Shown piece by piece: positions 6,982-15,426 of a stretch of DNA of 17,840 nucleotides (position 1 is its first letter; every line of letters begins with the position of its first letter). Made by a program: the position numbers and the translations under genes. Location of the stretch: assembly GCA_945281075.1 (NCBI GenBank), contig CALYQE010000028.1:1-17840 (forward strand), given 5' to 3'. The notes under the pieces were generated by a model. It worked only from the letters and a program-made list of their open reading frames with translations, did no database searches and was not told where the DNA came from. The DNA is from an uncultured Lactobacillus sp. (GTDB lineage: Bacteria; Bacillota; Bacilli; Lactobacillales; Lactobacillaceae).

Positions 6982-8373
6982 TTATCTCTTTTTCTTTGCT
7001 TCTAATCTAAATAGGTTTAAGTAACTAAGAAAAATTATGACACTAATCACCGTCATGACCAAAAAAGCCATTTGGCTGCCTTGAGCGGTTAAAACGGAAT
7101 AGTTACCTGAGTGCTTTTGCCAGGCCGAAATAATTGTAGCCATTACGGTTGTTCCCATTGAGCCAGCATACTGCTGACCGGTTTGAAAAACAGCGGTGGC
7201 GTCTGTATGCAGATCAGCTGGCTGTAATTTCGATGCTTCAGCCATCGTGTTGTTAAAAGCCATTTGCCGGCCAATAATCATGATGCCATAAAAGATGCCA
7301 ACCATTACCGTCGAAATTTTTAAGCCAAAAATAGTGAATAATAAACTGGCTGTAAAGCAAAAAATTGTTCCCGTCAAAAATGGTATTTTTGGTCCCTTTT
7401 GATCATAGATGTGGCCAAACCAAGGGTTCAAAATTCCGCTTAAAATACAGCCTGGTAAAAGAACAAGCCCGCCAACGAGTGAACTAGCATGGTTAACGAT
7501 TTGAACATAATTAGGCAGCACAAAGCTCGTCCCGATGTTAATAAATTGCAATAAAAGATAGGAAATCAACGCATAAATAAATGGTTTATTTTTAAAAATT
7601 GCCAGATTAATCAACTTTTTAGTGCTTGCTTTTGACATTTTAATAAACAGGTAAAGTAAAATCGCCACAACAACCAGACTTAGCCAGAAGCCGGGATCGG
7701 TTAGACCGTTGCTGATCCGGTTGAAGCCAAGGTTAAAAATAATCATCGCTGCAGCAATCACAAAATATCTTGCCCAGTCAAAGCTGGGGTGCTCTTTTTC
7801 ATGATATTGTTCAACGTTAAAAAAGCCCAAAATCAGCACCAAAAGAGCAATAACAGCGACAATATGAAAAATTAGTGGCCAGCCAAAGTAATATACAACT
7901 GTCCCACCGAATGTTGGTCCGAGTGAAGGCGCCAAAATGACGACTAAACCCGTTAAGCCCATGTAAAAGCCCCATTTTTCTTGTGGCATCAATTCAACAA
8001 CCAGATTAAACATTAACGGAATTGATAAACCTGCCCCGACTGATGAAATTAGTCGACCAGCCAGTAAAACCCAGAAATTTTGGGCAAACCCAGCAACAAG
8101 TGATCCGCCAATAAATACTATGGCAGCAGTTAGAAATAGCTGCCGAGCCGAAAAACGGTCATTTAAATAAGAACTGGAAACCATAATCACCGCAATCATT
8201 AGCAAATAGCCCGTAGTTGTCCATTGCACTAAACCTAAACCGATATGAAATTGTTTCATTAACGTTGGAAAAGTAACATTCAAACTAGTTTCCGTCAAGA
8301 TTGAGACAAAGGCCATTAAAGCGCAGCTGATAATCGCCAACACATGTTTAGGCGTTTCTTTTTTCTCTTTCAT
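6982..8373 (-). CDS. MFS multidrug exporter, DHA2 (EmrB/QacA) type with 14 membrane segments
   Basis: This 463-residue protein is a proton-driven efflux pump of the plasma membrane. Fourteen hydrophobic segments can be counted, as expected for the DHA2 group. Family motifs include LNVTFPTLMKQF in segment 1, LAGRLISSVGAGLSIPL in segment 4 and the antiporter motif C, LAPSLGPTFGG, in segment 5. The ATG at 8373 has AAGGAG six bases upstream; the frame stays open 21 codons further up but those codons overlap an operator-like palindrome. It is a single-gene unit with its own terminator and two inverted repeats in front, which suggests control by a repressor encoded elsewhere. LmrB/lincomycin-type exporters are the nearest named relatives I can suggest; the real substrate is unknown. 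Confidence 0.88.
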   Translation of the reverse strand: MKEKKETPKHVLAIISCALMAFVSILTETSLNVTFPTLMKQFHIGLGLVQWTTTGYLLMIAVIMVSSSYLNDRFSARQLFLTAAIVFIGGSLVAGFAQNFWVLLAGRLISSVGAGLSIPLMFNLVVELMPQEKWGFYMGLTGLVVILAPSLGPTFGGTVVYYFGWPLIFHIVAVIALLVLILGFFNVEQYHEKEHPSFDWARYFVIAAAMIIFNLGFNRISNGLTDPGFWLSLVVVAILLYLFIKMSKASTKKLINLAIFKNKPFIYALISYLLLQFINIGTSFVLPNYVQIVNHASSLVGGLVLLPGCILSGILNPWFGHIYDQKGPKIPFLTGTIFCFTASLLFTIFGLKISTVMVGIFYGIMIIGRQMAFNNTMAEASKLQPADLHTDATAVFQTGQQYAGSMGTTVMATIISAWQKHSGNYSVLTAQGSQMAFLVMTVISVIIFLSYLNLFRLEAKKKR

Positions 8374-8405
8374 AACAAACTCCTTATCTTTAATATTAAA
8401 AAAGA

Positions 8406-8427
8406 GTAAAAAGTAATTAACTTTTAC
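8406..8427. promoter_or_regulatory. Imperfect 22-base palindrome upstream of the exporter gene
   Basis: The two 11-base halves (plus strand GTAAAAAGTAA and TTAACTTTTAC) match at 9 of 11 positions. It lies about 33 bases upstream of the exporter start codon, between a stronger inverted repeat (8435-8457) and the ribosome binding site. It may be a second operator site for the same repressor, but AT-rich sequence makes chance symmetry likely. Confidence 0.3.
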
Positions 8428-8434
8428 CCTTTTC

Positions 8435-8457
8435 ATTATTGATTAAATATCAATAAT
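8435..8457. promoter_or_regulatory. Inverted repeat, probable operator of the exporter gene
   Basis: Nine-base perfect arms ATTATTGAT and ATCAATAAT flank a five-base spacer TAAAT. The repeat lies about 60 bases before the exporter start codon, without a T-run that would make it a terminator. Its size and symmetry fit a MarR- or TetR-type dimer site; such regulators commonly control drug exporters. No regulator gene lies next to it in this window. Confidence 0.5.
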
Positions 8458-8568
8458 TAACTTGTACAGGATGAACTATACTTAATTTTGTTTTTCCAAT
8501 TTACCTAATTTCTCAATAAGATTGATAAAACAATGCTATTAAAGATAATGTTAGTAAATACGTTTAAA

Positions 8569-8598
8569 TTATTTTGTTGCTTTTTAGCAATAAAATAA
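8569..8598 (-). terminator. Hairpin after pgi, weak or imperfect terminator
   Basis: Thirteen-base arms (8569-8581 with 8586-8598) pair with a single mismatch around a four-base loop. It lies 26 bases after the pgi stop codon. On the minus strand the stem is followed only by TTTAAACG, so the T-run is poor. It may end pgi transcription partially, or serve as a 3' stabilising structure. Confidence 0.5.
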
Positions 8599-8624
8599 TT
8601 GACACTTAACTTAAATAAATAGTC

Positions 8625-9971
8625 TTATTTTTTTTCAAAACGTGCAGTTAACTCATCGTGGAGTTGCTCATAGCCAGGCTTATTTAATAAACCAAACATA
8701 TTGCGCTTGTATTCCTCAACTCCCGGTTGGTTAAATGGATTAATCCCGTTTAAGTAGCCAGAAACTGAAATAGCCAACTCAAAGAAGTAAATTAAGTAGC
8801 CTAAAGTATGTTCAGTTTGATCAGGAATGTTGACAGTCATTACTGGGACGCCACCATCAATGTGAGCAATTACTACCCCTTCATAAGCCCGGTCATTAAC
8901 GTAGTTCAAACTCTTGCCAGCCAAGAAATTCAATTGGTCAAGGTTGCGGTCATCAGTCGGGATTGCAACATCATTGGAAGGATTTTCAACTCTAATAACC
9001 GTTTCAAACAAGTTACGCAAGCCTTCTTGGATGTATTGTCCAAGTGAGTGCAAATCGGTGGTAAAGTTTGCACTTGCAGGCCAAATCCCCTTATTGTCCT
9101 TACCTTCTGATTCACCCATCAATTGCTTGCACCATTCACTAAACATTCTTAGTGTTGGTTCATAGTTTTCAACGATTTCGGTGGTGTAACCTTTACGGTA
9201 TAAAATATTACGCAAAGCAGCGTATTGATATGGCGTTGCCTTGCTTAAATCAGTGTCTTGATATTCAGCCCGAGCATCTGCTGCACCCTTCATTAGTTGA
9301 TCAATGTCAGCTCCTGAAACAGCAATTGGCAAAAGACCAACAGCAGAAAGAACACTGAAACGACCACCAATATCATCCGGAACAACGAATTCATCGTAAC
9401 CTTCAGCATCAGCTTCAGTCTTCAAGGCACCCTTAGCCTTATCTGTTGTAGCATAAATGCGTTTTTGTGCTTCATCTTTGCCGTATTTCTTAATTAACTT
9501 GTCTTTAAAGATCCGGAAAGCAACTGCTGGTTCGGTCGTTGTACCTGACTTCGAAATAACATTAATGCTAAAGTCTTTGTCACCCAGCCATTCAATCAAA
9601 TCATGAAGATATGAACCAGAAAGTGAGTTGCCGCAGAAAACAATAGTTGGGTATTTATCCTTACCCTTGCCGTAAAATGCGCTATTTAAAAACTCAATTG
9701 CAGCTTGAGCACCTAAGTAAGAACCACCAATTCCGATACAAATCAGCACTTCTGAATCACTCTGAATCTTCTTAGCTGCTGCTTTAATCCGAGCAAATTC
9801 TTCTTTATCATAATCAACTGGTAAATCAACCCAACCAAGGAAATCGCTACCCGCACCGGTACCGTCTTTAATTTCCTTAGCCGCAGCATCAACCATAGCC
9901 TGCATTTCGCCTAATTCATTTTCATGAACAAACGGTGTTAATTTAGTGCTATCGAATTTAATCAAATTCAT
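8625..9971 (-). CDS. pgi: Glucose-6-phosphate isomerase
   Basis: This cytoplasmic glycolytic enzyme interconverts glucose 6-phosphate and fructose 6-phosphate. The 448-residue length is typical of the short Gram-positive form. Motifs seen: [10 protein letters not shown] (79-88), the phosphate-binding SKSGTTTEP (140-148), the family signature [17 protein letters not shown] (199-215), catalytic Glu287 in ESEGK and His308 in DLHSLGQ. The ATG at 9971 has AAGGGGAG eight bases upstream; the longer frame above it lacks a ribosome binding site. It is transcribed alone or with the VanZ-like gene, 89 bases upstream. Fructose 6-phosphate from the ManA reaction and fructose units from the PTS-GH32 system feed into the same pool. 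Confidence 0.98.
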   Translation of the reverse strand: MNLIKFDSTKLTPFVHENELGEMQAMVDAAAKEIKDGTGAGSDFLGWVDLPVDYDKEEFARIKAAAKKIQSDSEVLICIGIGGSYLGAQAAIEFLNSAFYGKGKDKYPTIVFCGNSLSGSYLHDLIEWLGDKDFSINVISKSGTTTEPAVAFRIFKDKLIKKYGKDEAQKRIYATTDKAKGALKTEADAEGYDEFVVPDDIGGRFSVLSAVGLLPIAVSGADIDQLMKGAADARAEYQDTDLSKATPYQYAALRNILYRKGYTTEIVENYEPTLRMFSEWCKQLMGESEGKDNKGIWPASANFTTDLHSLGQYIQEGLRNLFETVIRVENPSNDVAIPTDDRNLDQLNFLAGKSLNYVNDRAYEGVVIAHIDGGVPVMTVNIPDQTEHTLGYLIYFFELAISVSGYLNGINPFNQPGVEEYKRNMFGLLNKPGYEQLHDELTARFEKK

Positions 9972-10015
9972 ATAATACGCTCCCCTTATTGAATTAATAT
10001 CTATTTCACAAGAAC

Positions 10016-10044
10016 ATTTTAGCAATCTTATTTTATAAATACCA
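10016..10044 (-). promoter_or_regulatory. pgi: Probable sigma-A promoter of pgi
   Basis: The minus strand reads TGGTAT (10044-10039), 17 bases, then TAAAAT (10021-10016), with an extended -10 TG one base before the hexamer. The start would be near 10008, giving a leader of about 37 bases to the pgi ATG. A dedicated promoter fits the high expression expected of pgi. Confidence 0.45.
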
Positions 10045-10060
10045 GTGCTTTTTTACAGTT

Positions 10061-10675
10061 TTAAAACTTTCGCCGGAGCCTTTGAAACAGCCAATAAAGT
10101 AGATACCCCAGTGCTGCTCCGCAGCTATTAAAGAAGACATCATCAATATCGCTGATTCCCGTCGCAAGCAAAAATTGCAAGGCTTCAATGATGACAGAAA
10201 AAATGACGCCGCTAACGACTACTTTGCCAAAGGTCTGCTTTTTTGAAAAAACAAAGGGGGCCAAGAAGCCGAACGGCAAAAAGCAAAGAATATTACCAAA
10301 CGAATTATAAAGAAAATCGATGCGACTTTGTGCATAAAACATTTTCCAAGTTTCTTTCATGAAAACAAGGTTTATTTCACTTAATGGTCGATGAAAATCA
10401 AAAGACAGCTGCCACGGAAAGTAGCTGCCACGAAAAGTGGTCAGCATTAAGACCAAGATTAAATAGAAGGCAAATAGCCAAACGGTTGCTTCTGATTTAA
10501 TTGATCGTCTTCTTCTAATCATTAATAACCAAAGCAAGCGCAGTACCATGAACACCAAAAAATAAAAAATGGTTTTATCAAGCGCCAACATAATTAACTT
10601 AATCAAAGCAAAATGGTTTATTTGAGTCGCATATGTCCGCGCAATTAAATTGTACAGCGGTCCTAAAAATATCAT
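10061..10675 (-). CDS. VanZ-like family membrane protein
   Basis: This 204-residue protein has about five membrane segments and the conserved VanZ family pattern: NSFGNILCFLPFGFLAP (124-140), Glu164 and Gln167 in IIEALQFLL, and the SDIDDVFFNSCGAALG block (175-190). VanZ itself confers low-level teicoplanin resistance, but most relatives in lactobacilli have no proven role; a cell-envelope function is the usual inference. The ATG at 10675 has only a weak GGAT-type site before it, so translation may be modest. It is divergent from the LtaS-like gene, sharing a 142-base intergenic region with a TATAAT -10 box at 10716-10711 on its strand. There is no obvious terminator before pgi. Confidence 0.85.
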   Translation of the reverse strand: MIFLGPLYNLIARTYATQINHFALIKLIMLALDKTIFYFLVFMVLRLLWLLMIRRRRSIKSEATVWLFAFYLILVLMLTTFRGSYFPWQLSFDFHRPLSEINLVFMKETWKMFYAQSRIDFLYNSFGNILCFLPFGFLAPFVFSKKQTFGKVVVSGVIFSVIIEALQFLLATGISDIDDVFFNSCGAALGYLLYWLFQRLRRKF

Positions 10676-10767
10676 TCTTATCCAGATCCTAAAAATTTGT
10701 ATTCACTTAAATTATACTCAATCTTGTCCATTTAATTCTTAAAAAAAAACTAACAACGCAGAAAAGA

Positions 10768-10796
10768 TTGTCTAAAGCAGCGGAAAAATTTAAAAT
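10768..10796 (+). promoter_or_regulatory. Probable sigma-A promoter of the LtaS-like gene
   Basis: TTGTCT (10768-10773) and TAAAAT (10791-10796) are separated by exactly 17 bases. Transcription would start near 10803, giving a very short leader that begins just before AAGGAG (10804-10809). No better pair was found in the divergent region. Confidence 0.45.
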
Positions 10797-10817
10797 ATCA
10801 AATAAGGAGAGTCAATT

Positions 10818-13010
10818 TTGATAAAAAAGAAGTTAATTAATTTTATTCAAACCCGTACAGGCTTTTTTTGCCTTTTAGTGCTGTTATTCACGCTAAAATA
10901 CATTTTTGCTGCATACCATGACTTTAACCTCGGGCTTGCTGATCCATATCAACATCTTATTATGTGGATCAGTCCGATTGGCAGTGCAATTTTGCTTTTC
11001 AGCATCGGCTTTTATTTTTCGAAGCCAATTGTTTCCTACTGCGTCATGTTGTTAATGGACTTTGCCAATACTGGCCTGCTGTTCGCCAATATTTTAAATT
11101 ATCGCCAATTTTCTGATTTTATTACCGTCAAAACGATCGTTAATGCTGGCAAAGTTTCGCCCGGTTTAGGCAAAAGCGCAGTCGCATTGCTGCAGTTTAG
11201 CGACCTAGTTCTTTGGCTTGACTTAATTGTGGTCATTATTTTGCTGCTCATGAAGAAAATCAAAGTCGATCAAAAGTCCTATGGCCTGCTGACGCCCTTC
11301 ACCTTAACTTCTCTGGGCGCCCTGGTTTTATCCTTAAATATTTTTTTAGCAGAGTCTTCGCGGCCGCGTTTATTGGGAACGACGTTTGACCGCTCCTACA
11401 TCGTCAAATATTTAGGGATTGATACTTTTACCGTTTATGATGGTATTAAAAATGAACAGACGGAGCAAGTCAATCGCAATGCCAACACCGCCGACCTTAA
11501 TCAGATTTTGACTTATACCCAAAAAAGCAAGTTGCCAGTTAATCCTGAATACTACGGTGCTGCCAAGGGTAAAAACGTTATTGTCATTCACCTCGAAAGC
11601 TTCCAGCAATTTTTAATTGATTTAAAAATAAACGGCAAGGAAGTGACGCCTTATCTAAACTCGCTTTATCATAACCGGCATACGCTCAGTTTTGCGAATT
11701 TCTACCATCAAGTCGGAATTGGCAGAACCAGTGACGCCGAGAACATGCTGGAAACCAGCACTTATGGCATTTCTGACGGCTCTCTTTTTACAGCAATGGG
11801 CAGTACCAATACTTTCCAGGCTGCGCCGCAAATTCTGCGTGAACGGGGCAAGTATACTTCGGCTGTTTTTCACGGGAATGTGGGTTCATTTTGGAACCGT
11901 GACGATGTCTACAAAAACATGGGCTATAATTACTTCTTCGACCAAAATTATTTCAGCTCCGATCGGAGTGATCGCATCGGTTATGGGATTAAAGACAAAG
12001 TGATGTTTGCCGAAAGCATCAAGTACTTGGAAAGAATGCAGCAGCCTTTTTATACCAAGTTTATTACCGTAACGAACCATACTCCTTTTGACATGGATGA
12101 AGAAGATCTTGATCATAATTTTAAAACGGCCGACACAACCGACAAGTCAATTAACAACTACTTTGAAACTGCCCACTACCTTGATCAAGCAATTCGCGAA
12201 TTTTTCGCTTACCTGAAAAAATCGGATTTGATTAAAAACACTATGGTAGTGATCTACGGCGACCACTACGGTTTAAGCAATTCCGAAAACGAAACGCTTG
12301 CCCCAATCGTTGGAGAAAGCTCTGATACTTGGAACAGTTTCAACAATGTCCAGATGCAGCGTGTGCCATTTATGATCTATTCCCCCAACTTAAAGGGAAA
12401 AATCAAGCACGAAGTAGCCGGAGAAATTGATGTATTGCCGACTTTGCTTCATCTTTTAGGTATTTCGAATCGGAATTACCTTCAATTTGGTAGTGACTTG
12501 TTATCACCAAAATACAAACCATGGATTGTTTTCAGAAACGGAACAATCGTTAGCCAAAAGTACGTCATTATCGGCGGCAAAGGTAAAAAAGGCGTTGTTT
12601 ATGACCGTAAATCAGGTAAGCAGATTATCAACTTTACTAAGCAAGAAGAAATCGAAATAGCCGACCTGGCCCAAAAAGCGAAGAAGTCCTTGCGATATTC
12701 CGATCTTTTAAATAATCATAATTTGCTGCGATTCTATACCCCGAAAGGCTTCAAGCCGGTTGATCCAAGCAAGTTCGACTACCTGAGCAATTACCAGCAA
12801 ATGGAAAAGCTAAGAGAGCATTTAAATAAGCGCTCCACTGCCCTTATTTCGCAGCGTGGCAAGTCAACCACTAATTTATATCGAACCGATGCGCCCGAAT
12901 TAAACGGTCGCCTTGACGAAATTACCACCATTCCCGATTCTGTTTCCGATAATCATTTGGTTGAAAAGCAAAACAAATCTGATAAAAAAACTAAAAAGGC
13001 TTATAATTGA
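10818..13010 (+). CDS. LtaS-family lipoteichoic acid synthase / phosphoglycerol transferase, TTG start
   Basis: This 730-residue membrane enzyme transfers phosphoglycerol units from phosphatidylglycerol to build lipoteichoic acid outside the cell. About five membrane segments fill residues 15-180, followed by an extracellular sulfatase-type domain (about 250-570). Active-site residues by analogy with S. aureus LtaS: Glu260 in IHLESF, nucleophile Thr304 in GRTSDAE, Trp359 and Arg361 in SFWNRDD, His421 in NHTPF, and Asp482-His483 in YGDHYG. The C-terminal 120-150 residues are lysine-rich and longer than in LtaS. The start is TTG with AAGGAG eight bases upstream. It could be the main synthase, a primase such as Listeria LtaP, or a paralogue; lactobacilli often have several. 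It is followed by a stomatin-like gene after 44 bases without a terminator. Confidence 0.92.
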   Translation: MIKKKLINFIQTRTGFFCLLVLLFTLKYIFAAYHDFNLGLADPYQHLIMWISPIGSAILLFSIGFYFSKPIVSYCVMLLMDFANTGLLFANILNYRQFSDFITVKTIVNAGKVSPGLGKSAVALLQFSDLVLWLDLIVVIILLLMKKIKVDQKSYGLLTPFTLTSLGALVLSLNIFLAESSRPRLLGTTFDRSYIVKYLGIDTFTVYDGIKNEQTEQVNRNANTADLNQILTYTQKSKLPVNPEYYGAAKGKNVIVIHLESFQQFLIDLKINGKEVTPYLNSLYHNRHTLSFANFYHQVGIGRTSDAENMLETSTYGISDGSLFTAMGSTNTFQAAPQILRERGKYTSAVFHGNVGSFWNRDDVYKNMGYNYFFDQNYFSSDRSDRIGYGIKDKVMFAESIKYLERMQQPFYTKFITVTNHTPFDMDEEDLDHNFKTADTTDKSINNYFETAHYLDQAIREFFAYLKKSDLIKNTMVVIYGDHYGLSNSENETLAPIVGESSDTWNSFNNVQMQRVPFMIYSPNLKGKIKHEVAGEIDVLPTLLHLLGISNRNYLQFGSDLLSPKYKPWIVFRNGTIVSQKYVIIGGKGKKGVVYDRKSGKQIINFTKQEEIEIADLAQKAKKSLRYSDLLNNHNLLRFYTPKGFKPVDPSKFDYLSNYQQMEKLREHLNKRSTALISQRGKSTTNLYRTDAPELNGRLDEITTIPDSVSDNHLVEKQNKSDKKTKKAYN

Positions 13011-13054
13011 CCTTAATATATTTCATTATCTTGTTTTGAACGGAGGATTTTAAA

Positions 13055-13918
13055 ATGAAATACATTATTTTGTTGTTTATTATTTTCCTTTTAATCCTGT
13101 CCTGCTGCCGGGTTGTGCCACAAAATAATGAAGGCTTGATTGAAACCTTAGGCAAGTATTCAAAAACAGTCAAAGCTGGATTAGTTTTGATAATCCCCTT
13201 TATTCAACGGATGCGCCGCGTTTCGCTGGCAATGTTCCCAGCTGAAATTTCCAAATATTCAATTATTACGAAAGACAATGCCGAAATCACCACCAGTTTA
13301 ACTTTGAACTATCTGGTAACTGACTCCTACAAGTATTTTTACAACAACACTGATTCCGTAAAATCGATGGTGGAGTTGATCAGAGGGCACTTGCGTGATA
13401 TTATCGGTCGCATGGATCTAAACGATGCTCTTGGCTCGACCAGCAAAATCAATACCCAGTTAGCTGACGCAATCGGCGATTTGACCGACTTATATGGTAT
13501 TCGCGTTGTGCGGGTCAATATTGACGAGCTGCTTCCTAGTGCCGAAATCCAAAAGGCCATGGATAAACAGCTAACAGCCGATCGTGAAAAGATCGCCGCC
13601 ATTGAAAAAGCTGAAGGGGAAGCCAAAAATATTGAATTAACGACTAAAGCCAAGAATGATGCCCTCATCGCCACCGCTAAAGCAAAAGCAGAAGCAGTCA
13701 AAACTGAGGCCGATGCTGAGGCTTACCGTATTCAGCAAATCCAGAATTCCCTAGCTACAGCGAGTGAAGGCTACTTCAAAAATCAGAGCTTGGAAAGCTT
13801 TAATAAATTAGCTGAAGGTCCAAATAATTTAATCGTCGTTAACAAAGACGATTTGACCAATTTAGGCGAGTTGCCTGCTGCCGCCAAGGTTTGGCAAAAA
13901 GCCACGACAGACAAATAG
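13055..13918 (+). CDS. SPFH/band 7 (stomatin-like) membrane protein
   Basis: This 287-residue protein has one N-terminal membrane segment (about 3-18), the stomatin-type sequence VVPQNNEGLIETLGKYSKTV at 20-39, a band 7 domain (about 20-165) and an alanine/glutamate/lysine-rich coiled coil (about 165-230). SPFH proteins oligomerise on membranes, organise lipid domains and often act with proteases or envelope enzymes. Two cysteines (17-18) lie at the membrane exit; LILSC loosely resembles a lipobox, but -2 Leu is unfavourable. Start ATG has GGAGG eight bases upstream. It lies 44 bases behind the LtaS-like gene and is probably cotranscribed, which suggests an envelope role. A strong hairpin ends the unit. 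QmcA/YbbK-type relatives are the nearest named ones. Confidence 0.9.
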   Translation: MKYIILLFIIFLLILSCCRVVPQNNEGLIETLGKYSKTVKAGLVLIIPFIQRMRRVSLAMFPAEISKYSIITKDNAEITTSLTLNYLVTDSYKYFYNNTDSVKSMVELIRGHLRDIIGRMDLNDALGSTSKINTQLADAIGDLTDLYGIRVVRVNIDELLPSAEIQKAMDKQLTADREKIAAIEKAEGEAKNIELTTKAKNDALIATAKAKAEAVKTEADAEAYRIQQIQNSLATASEGYFKNQSLESFNKLAEGPNNLIVVNKDDLTNLGELPAAAKVWQKATTDK

Positions 13919-13937
13919 GTAGTTTTTTAGCCCAATC

Positions 13938-13967
13938 AAAAAGCACTTCAAATGAAGTGCTTTTTTT
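13938..13967. terminator. Bidirectional terminator between the SPFH gene and the kinase gene
   Basis: A 12-bp perfect stem (AAAAAGCACTTC at 13938-13949 with 13954-13965) has a four-base loop. The plus strand continues with T7, ending the LtaS-SPFH unit. On the minus strand the stem is also followed by T5, and it lies directly at the kinase stop codon (13968-13966), so it serves both convergent units. Confidence 0.92.
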
Positions 13968-15417
13968 AATTTTCAATATATTCTTCAAACCCCTGGTCGA
14001 AAAAGGTAATGATAAAGGTCGCACCTTCTAGCGGTGATGATTCAACTTTAATCTTACCACCATGCTGCTTAATTAAAGAAGAAACAATCGATAAACCAAG
14101 GCCAGACTCACCTGTGCCCTGATGTGCTCGAGAAGGATCGGCCTTAAAGAACCGCTCAAAAATGAACTTCATTTGTTCTTTATTCATGCCCATTCCGCTA
14201 TCTTTTACGCTGATCCGTGTTCCGTGGGTGACTCTACACCCAAAAATAATGATTTGCCCGTCTTTCGTAAACTGAATCGCGTTTTGAATCAAGTTGAAAA
14301 CAATCTGGGTAAAACGATCTTGATCAGCATACACTTGCAAGTCATCTGGCATGATCACTTTGATGTAATCATTCACTTTTTCAGCATTGCCTGACAGTTG
14401 GGTGCAAACATTGTTAATGACTTCCTTGGCATTAAAGGTTGTTTTGGTCAAAAGAATTTGGTTATTCCTGATTTTTTCAAAATCAAGATTTTCATTAACT
14501 AGCCGAATTAAGCGCTTAGTCTCCCGACGCATTAACTCAATTGACTTGGGTTTGGAATCTTCCGGAATGGCGTTATATTGCAGCCCTTCTAAAATGCCAT
14601 TGATGGTGGTCAAAGGTGTCCGCATTTCATGTGCAGCGTCAGTCAAAAACTGATCACGCCTTTTTTCTTGGCTTTTAACCTCTTCATTTGACTGTTTCAG
14701 CGTGCGAACCATTTGGTTGAAATTAGCCGCCAACTGATCAATCTCGTCATGACCCTTATAATTAATTTGAATATCAAAATCCCCTGCTGCTACTTTTCTT
14801 GTAGCATGAGAAAGAAGCTTGATTTTATTGGTCGTGTAATAAGACAAGGCTAAACTAAGGGCACCGCCAACAATTAACGTAACCAAAAAGGCGTTAACTA
14901 AATTTTGTTTAGCCATTCGAATTGGTTTTTCAACACTTTCGACCTTGGCGCCGAGCCAAATGGCACCAATCATTTTCGTGCCATTCTTCCACGGCACTAA
15001 CACACCCGTGCATGAGTCTTTAGTATGGCCAAGGTAAGTATGTGAATCGTTATTATTTTTGATTCTGATTTCTTGACCCTGTTTTAAGATGCCCAATACA
15101 TCTGAAGCTAAATGTAAATTTTTATCTGTTTTAGGATAGATTTGCTTTCCTTTTGGACCATAAATTCGAAAAAGCAGGTCATCACTGTGTAAGACAAATT
15201 TTATCTGATGTAAAAATTCGGAATTAAGAATTATTGTCCCATGTTTTTCATCAGTAATGGCAAGCGAGCCTAAAGCCGAAGCATAATCTTCCATTCTTTG
15301 GTAATTCTGCGAATACGACTGATTAGTAATATACGCAATCTCGGAATAACCAATAATGGCCACGCTAGTCAAAATAATCAGCAAAAAGCTGATCATGTGC
15401 TGATAAATTAGTTTCAT
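13966..15417 (-). CDS. Sensor histidine kinase of an OmpR-type two-component system
   Basis: This 483-residue membrane kinase has membrane segment 1 (about 8-30), an extracellular sensor region (about 31-170), segment 2 (about 172-193), HAMP (about 194-247), a HisKA dimerisation domain with phospho-His263 in AAHEMRTPL, and an ATPase domain with the N box (Asn375, Asn379), G1 DSGMG (406-410) and G2 GESGLGLSI (436-444). All catalytic boxes are intact. It ends the manA operon, nine bases after the regulator stop. No good ribosome binding site precedes the ATG at 15417; only CAGG lies 13-14 bases away, so translation probably depends on coupling to the regulator gene. The signal sensed is not evident. 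The stop codon overlaps the T-run of the shared terminator. Confidence 0.94.
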   Translation of the reverse strand: MKLIYQHMISFLLIILTSVAIIGYSEIAYITNQSYSQNYQRMEDYASALGSLAITDEKHGTIILNSEFLHQIKFVLHSDDLLFRIYGPKGKQIYPKTDKNLHLASDVLGILKQGQEIRIKNNNDSHTYLGHTKDSCTGVLVPWKNGTKMIGAIWLGAKVESVEKPIRMAKQNLVNAFLVTLIVGGALSLALSYYTTNKIKLLSHATRKVAAGDFDIQINYKGHDEIDQLAANFNQMVRTLKQSNEEVKSQEKRRDQFLTDAAHEMRTPLTTINGILEGLQYNAIPEDSKPKSIELMRRETKRLIRLVNENLDFEKIRNNQILLTKTTFNAKEVINNVCTQLSGNAEKVNDYIKVIMPDDLQVYADQDRFTQIVFNLIQNAIQFTKDGQIIIFGCRVTHGTRISVKDSGMGMNKEQMKFIFERFFKADPSRAHQGTGESGLGLSIVSSLIKQHGGKIKVESSPLEGATFIITFFDQGFEEYIEN

Positions 15418-15426
15418 TTTTAAATT

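Noticed and set aside
8374..8436. 21-codon N-terminal extension of the MFS exporter
   Set aside because: AAGGAG at 8385-8380 clearly serves the ATG at 8373, and the extra codons overlap palindromic sequence.
10057..10068. Palindrome AGTTTTAAAACT at the VanZ stop codon as a terminator
   Set aside because: It has no loop and no T-run, and consists almost only of A and T; likely chance.
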